NCBI RefSeq assembly: GCF_900491745.1
Contig: NZ_UETR01000002.1
Span: forward strand, 124,001-188,000
From: Amarolinea aalborgensis
GTDB taxonomy: Bacteria > Chloroflexota > Anaerolineae > SSC4 > Amarolineaceae
DNA: 64,000 bases
Direction: 5' to 3'
The position numbers and the translations under genes are program-made. The notes under the pieces are model-generated. The model had not been told where the DNA came from and did no database searches. It worked only from the letters and a program-made list of their open reading frames with translations. Positions within the stretch are counted from its first letter, which is position 1, and each line of letters begins with the position of its first letter. Of this stretch, positions 60,834 to 64,000 are shown one piece after another.

Positions 60834-62336
60834 CTACAGCGCGCCCTCGAAGGCCAACTTCTTGCTGCTGCGATTGGCCCACCACTCCTCCAGGCGCACC
60901 GGGTACTTGCCGGTGAAGCATGCGCTGCAAAAGCCGGCCTGCGGGGTCTGACCCGCGCGGATCGCGGCCATCATGCCGTCGTGTGACAGATAGGCGAGGC
61001 TGTCCGCGCCGATGATCTCGCGAATCTCGGAGACGGTTTTGGACGCGCCGATCAGCTGCTCGGTCGTAGCCATGTCAATGCCCATGAAGCATGGATGCTG
61101 CACCGGCGGCGAGGACACCCGCACATGGACTTCCGCGGCGCCGCCCTGGCGCAGGAGCTGCACCAGCGGCCCGGCCGTGTTGCCGCGCACAATCGAATCG
61201 TCCACCATGACGACCCGCTTGCCGCGCAGATTGGCCGGCAGCGGGTTATATTTCAAGGCAATGCCGGCCTTGCGCAGGCGGTCATCAGGCTGAATGAACG
61301 TGCGCCCGATGTAACGATTCTTGGTGAAGCCTTCGCTGAACGGGATACCCAACGCTTGCGCGTAACCTATCGCGGCCGGGGTGGATGAGTCGGGGACGCC
61401 GACCACCACATCGGCGCCAGGAACCGGCGCCTCGCGCGCCAGTTCGCGGCCTAACTGTTGGCGCACCTGGTGCACCGTCTGGTTGTCAAGCGTCGAATCG
61501 GGCCGGGCAAAATAGACGAGCTCGAAGATACAGAACGCGCGCGGCTCCGGCTGGCGACCCAGGGTGGATTTCATGCCTTCGCGATCCAGGCGCACGATCT
61601 CGCCCGGCTCCACGTCACGCACGTATTCCGCGCCGATGGTCGCCAGCGCGCACGACTCAGACGCGGCAACCCAACCCGTGCCATGACCGTTAAGAGGCAG
61701 GTGCCCCAGGCACAACGGCCGCAATCCCCACGGATCGCGCACCGCGAAGACGGCGTCGCGGGTCAAAATGGTGAGCGAATACGCGCCTTCGGCGCGCTGC
61801 ATGAAGGCAGAGATGCGATCTTCCCACGTGCCGGCGGGCATGAGGCGGCCAAACGGGCTGCCGACGCCGGATGGGGTAGCCGCGGCCAGCAGTTGGGTGA
61901 TGACCTCGCTGTCGCTGCTGGAGGTCAGGCCGACTCCACGTTCCAGCATGTCGCGGCGCAGGGTGCGCGCGTTGGTCAAATTGCCATTGTGCGCCACGCC
62001 CAGAGGGCCGTGGATGGTTTCGATCAGGTAGGGTTGCGCATTGCGCAGAAACGAGCCGCCGGTGGTGGAGTAGCGGGTGTGGCCAATCGCCAGGTGTCCT
62101 TGCAGCGGGGCCAGATTCTGCTCATCGAACACCTGGGCGACCAATCCCATGCCCTTGTGAATGGCCGCGGTCTGGCCATCGCTCACGGCAATGCCTGCAC
62201 TTTCCTGTCCGCGGTGCTGTAAGGCGTACAGCCCAAAGAACGTGATGCGAGCCACGTCTGCACCCGGTGCGCAGATCGCGAATACGCCGCACGCATCGCT
62301 AAACTTGTCGCTGACCTGCTCATCCACATCATGCAT
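60834..62336 (-). CDS. purF: amidophosphoribosyltransferase
   Basis: 500 residues. The N-terminal nucleophile is C16 (SDACGVF), exposed after removal of a short propeptide, as in the B. subtilis type. GHTRYSTTGGS and AHNGNLTNA belong to the glutaminase domain, and VVMVDDSIVRGNT is the PRPP-binding loop. Cysteines for a [4Fe-4S] cluster are present (FCIFE, HPCFMGI, GFCSACF). It begins the pathway by converting PRPP to phosphoribosylamine. The next gene on this strand is the first nucleotidyltransferase, 347 bases further on. Confidence 0.95.
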   Translation of the reverse strand: MHDVDEQVSDKFSDACGVFAICAPGADVARITFFGLYALQHRGQESAGIAVSDGQTAAIHKGMGLVAQVFDEQNLAPLQGHLAIGHTRYSTTGGSFLRNAQPYLIETIHGPLGVAHNGNLTNARTLRRDMLERGVGLTSSSDSEVITQLLAAATPSGVGSPFGRLMPAGTWEDRISAFMQRAEGAYSLTILTRDAVFAVRDPWGLRPLCLGHLPLNGHGTGWVAASESCALATIGAEYVRDVEPGEIVRLDREGMKSTLGRQPEPRAFCIFELVYFARPDSTLDNQTVHQVRQQLGRELAREAPVPGADVVVGVPDSSTPAAIGYAQALGIPFSEGFTKNRYIGRTFIQPDDRLRKAGIALKYNPLPANLRGKRVVMVDDSIVRGNTAGPLVQLLRQGGAAEVHVRVSSPPVQHPCFMGIDMATTEQLIGASKTVSEIREIIGADSLAYLSHDGMMAAIRAGQTPQAGFCSACFTGKYPVRLEEWWANRSSKKLAFEGAL

Positions 62337-62400
62337 GTAACAACACCCGTTCTTCTATCCAGAAGCCTGATTTCTGCAAGAAACCAGGCTTTTCGGCTTG

Positions 62401-62883
62401 CTAACGCAAGTCACGGTCGTCGGCTTCGATGGCCGCACGCAACGCAGCCTGATAGGCGAAGACGCGTTTGCGCAGCTCTTCATGACCCAACGCCAGAATT
62501 TTCGCTGCCAGCAGCGCCGCCGCCTCCGGCTCCAACACAGTGGCGGGCGCAACGCCGCTTGGCATGCGCAGCGTCGAGTAAATGTCACCGCCGCCGAAGC
62601 GGTCCGCGTAGGGCGGGCAGGCGATAACAGGCGCAATCACATTCGCATCTACAAAACCGCTGAGTGCATTCGAGCGGCCGGCAATGGTGATGTACACCTT
62701 GGGGCGGGGGTCGGCTTCGTAGTGTTCCAGAATGTGTAGCACGTGCAGCGGCGATTTGTGCGCCGAGCCGACGCGCAGTTCACTGTAAATGCCCAGCGCC
62801 GTGAGCACCTTGGCGATGGCCTGCCCGTGGCTCAAATCCGCTTTGGACCCCATGATGATGGGGACGATGATGTCATGACTCAT
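62401..62883 (-). CDS. purE: class II PurE, AIR carboxylase (CO2-dependent)
   Basis: 160 residues from the start at 62883 (GGAG upstream). It has VPIIMGSKADLS and RVGSAHKSP, but in place of the bacterial class I GAGGAAHLPGM it has TIAGRSNALSG, and then VIACPPYADRFGGGDIYS and TLRMPSGVAPATVL. This is the pattern of class II PurE and of animal PAICS, which carboxylate AIR directly with CO2. No purK is present, as expected. The family is well known in animals and some bacteria; the assignment here is from sequence pattern. Confidence 0.87.
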   Translation of the reverse strand: MSHDIIVPIIMGSKADLSHGQAIAKVLTALGIYSELRVGSAHKSPLHVLHILEHYEADPRPKVYITIAGRSNALSGFVDANVIAPVIACPPYADRFGGGDIYSTLRMPSGVAPATVLEPEAAALLAAKILALGHEELRKRVFAYQAALRAAIEADDRDLR

Positions 62884-62984
62884 GTCGGCCACTCCTTTGT
62901 GTTCCACCAACCTTCATAGGTGGTCCTTCTGGTTGGATGTACGCTGCGTTCGGAAGTGGCGCCTGTGATCAAGCAGGCGCCTGG

Positions 62985-63734
62985 CTAAAACTGGGCGGTC
63001 ATCTCGGCCACTGTCCTGTATTTCTCCATCAAATCGGCCAGGCCCTTCTGCGTGACTACCTGCATGTTGCGGTAAATCTGCTTGTCGAGCATCTGCGCCT
63101 TATCGCCGCCCGGCCAGAGGCGCCAGGAGTCGTTGTCAATCACGTCCGCCACCACCAGGTTGTCGGCGCTGAAGCCGAGCAAGCGCCCGAACTCAATCTT
63201 CAGGTCTACCAATTGGATGCTTTGCCTGGCCCAGGCTTGTTCCAGCAACTCAAAGACCTGGCGTCCCAGTTTGATGAAAAGGTCTACCTCGACATCGCTG
63301 GCAATGTCGCTCTTGACAATCTCCAAGCCGGAAATCTGGGGGTCATGGCGCGCGTCATCCTTGAGAAAGAACTCGACCAGCGGTGGTTCGAAACGGTGAC
63401 CCTCGGCCGTGTCGGGATGGCGCTTGAGATAGGAGCCGGTCGCCAGTCGGCGCATGACCACTTCGATCGGAATCATGGTGCAGCGGCGCACCAGGGTCAC
63501 GTCCGCGGCCGGCGCGGAGACGAAATGGGTGGGCACTTCGTGCCGGTTCAGATAGGTAAAGACATTGGCGGTCGTCCGTCCGGCCACCTGGCCCTTACCC
63601 TCGATGACGTTGCGCCGGGCGCCATCGCCCGCGGTGATGCTGTCTTTGTGCACCAGGTAGGCCAGGTGCGGATTATCCGCGTGCGCATAAACAGTTTTGG
63701 TTTTGCCTTCGGCCAGTTTCATTCCGTATTGCAT
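62985..63734 (-). CDS. purC: SAICAR synthetase, animal PAICS type
   Basis: 249 residues from the start at 63734 (GGAGGAG five bases upstream). Signatures: KLAEGKTKTVY, DSITAGDGARRNVIEGKG, MIPIEVVMRRLATGSYLKR, DLKIEFGR and VVADVIDNDSWRLWPGGD. The last is very close to animal PAICS. It joins aspartate to CAIR. In animals PurC and class II PurE are one fused protein; here they are two neighbouring genes in the same order (purC then purE), 101 bases apart. Confidence 0.93.
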   Translation of the reverse strand: MQYGMKLAEGKTKTVYAHADNPHLAYLVHKDSITAGDGARRNVIEGKGQVAGRTTANVFTYLNRHEVPTHFVSAPAADVTLVRRCTMIPIEVVMRRLATGSYLKRHPDTAEGHRFEPPLVEFFLKDDARHDPQISGLEIVKSDIASDVEVDLFIKLGRQVFELLEQAWARQSIQLVDLKIEFGRLLGFSADNLVVADVIDNDSWRLWPGGDKAQMLDKQIYRNMQVVTQKGLADLMEKYRTVAEMTAQF

Positions 63735-63775
63735 ATTTCTCCTCCGGTTCATTGCTTCTTGGCTCAGAATCGGTT

Positions 63776-63804
63776 ACAATACCAACCAACATTGTCGTAA
63801 TCAA
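63776..63804 (-). promoter_or_regulatory. promoter of the pur operon
   Basis: TTGATT (63804-63799), 17 bases, TATTGT (63781-63776) on the minus strand. Transcription would begin near 63769, about 35 bases before purC. The region is shared with the divergent HEPN gene. No PurR-like palindrome or purine riboswitch is visible in this short space. Confidence 0.55.
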
Positions 63805-63814
63805 AGGAATTGGT

Positions 63815-64000
63815 ATGTCTGTTCATGACGATTGGTTCGCAGAAGCAGCTAACGACCTCCGCGCGGCTCAACTCCTGTGTGACAACGGTTTCTATGCCAA
63901 GTGCGCTTTTCACTGCCAGCAAGCCGGCGAGAAAGCCATGAAAGCGCTCTTGTATGCACAGGCCCAGCGCCCTCGAGGACATTCGGTGGTTGACTTGCTG
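63815..64000 (+). CDS. HEPN-domain protein (3' end beyond window)
   Basis: The first 62 residues are seen. DDWFAEAANDLRAAQLLCDN and YAKCAFHCQQAGEKAMKALL are typical of the HEPN four-helix domain. HEPN proteins are often RNase toxins whose partner is an MNT nucleotidyltransferase. Two such MNT genes exist at 59668-60487, but they are not next to it; a partner may lie to the right. AAAGGAA stands about seven bases before the ATG. It is divergent from the pur operon. Confidence 0.82.
   Translation, partial: MSVHDDWFAEAANDLRAAQLLCDNGFYAKCAFHCQQAGEKAMKALLYAQAQRPRGHSVVDLL

Overview
This is chromosomal DNA from a GC-rich bacterium, most likely a member of the Chloroflexota (Anaerolineae-like). The pointers are three lipoproteins with long Thr/Pro linkers and bacterial SH3 domains, very large GT39/DUF2723 membrane proteins, a many-repeat LVIVD surface protein, Uma2 and HEPN/nucleotidyltransferase genes, and purC/purE of the animal PAICS type. 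The placement is inferred from gene content and style; no rRNA marker is present.

Positions 1-2185 are mobile-element debris. An IS21-type transposase gene (istA) runs off the left edge. Its element appears to have inserted into an older transposase gene, of which only the 3' part remains.

Positions 2186-20515 are the most notable part: eight tightly coupled minus-strand genes that match the restriction arm of the 7-deazaguanine DNA modification/restriction system (Dpd). In transcription order they are dpdE (SNF2 helicase), dpdF (RecQ-like helicase with Zn cluster), dpdG, dpdH (large P-loop ATPase), dpdI, dpdJ (DEAD/DEAH helicase with two Cys clusters), dpdK (PLD-like nuclease with an altered active-site motif) and dpdD. 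A clear promoter lies upstream of dpdE. The modification genes (dpdA, dpdB, dpdC and the preQ0 synthesis genes) are not in the window. They are either beyond the IS debris on the left or elsewhere in the genome, or the module stands alone.

Positions 21003-28500 hold a MarR regulator, YceI, an MFS exporter, an unusual 2-TM/P-loop channel-like protein, an OsmC-type peroxide reductase, the LVIVD-repeat protein and a small coiled-coil protein. Positions 28592-34921 hold three paralogous SH3 lipoproteins followed by a 1001-residue GT39-like membrane protein on the minus strand. An IolE-like pseudogene with an internal deletion follows, then rplI, a DUF2723 membrane protein, a Uma2 nuclease-like protein, a C26 peptidase and murI.

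Positions 41611-52830 contain a truncated metalloprotease gene, a hicAB toxin-antitoxin pair, an AlbA/Schlafen-type ATP-binding regulator, gyrA with an unusual repeat-encoded N-terminal extension, ylxP/DUF503, lipM, ygfZ, coaBC, a Nudix hydrolase and an iron-sulfur protein. Positions 53030-53238 are a MITE-like element, with 15-bp terminal inverted repeats and a target duplication, sitting exactly at the stop codon of a class-V aminotransferase gene.

Positions 54984-63804 are a nearly complete purine pathway on the minus strand: purC, purE (class II), purF, purD, purM, purN, purH. Two small nucleotidyltransferase genes are embedded between purF and purD. A promoter upstream of purC is shared back-to-back with a HEPN gene that runs off the right edge.
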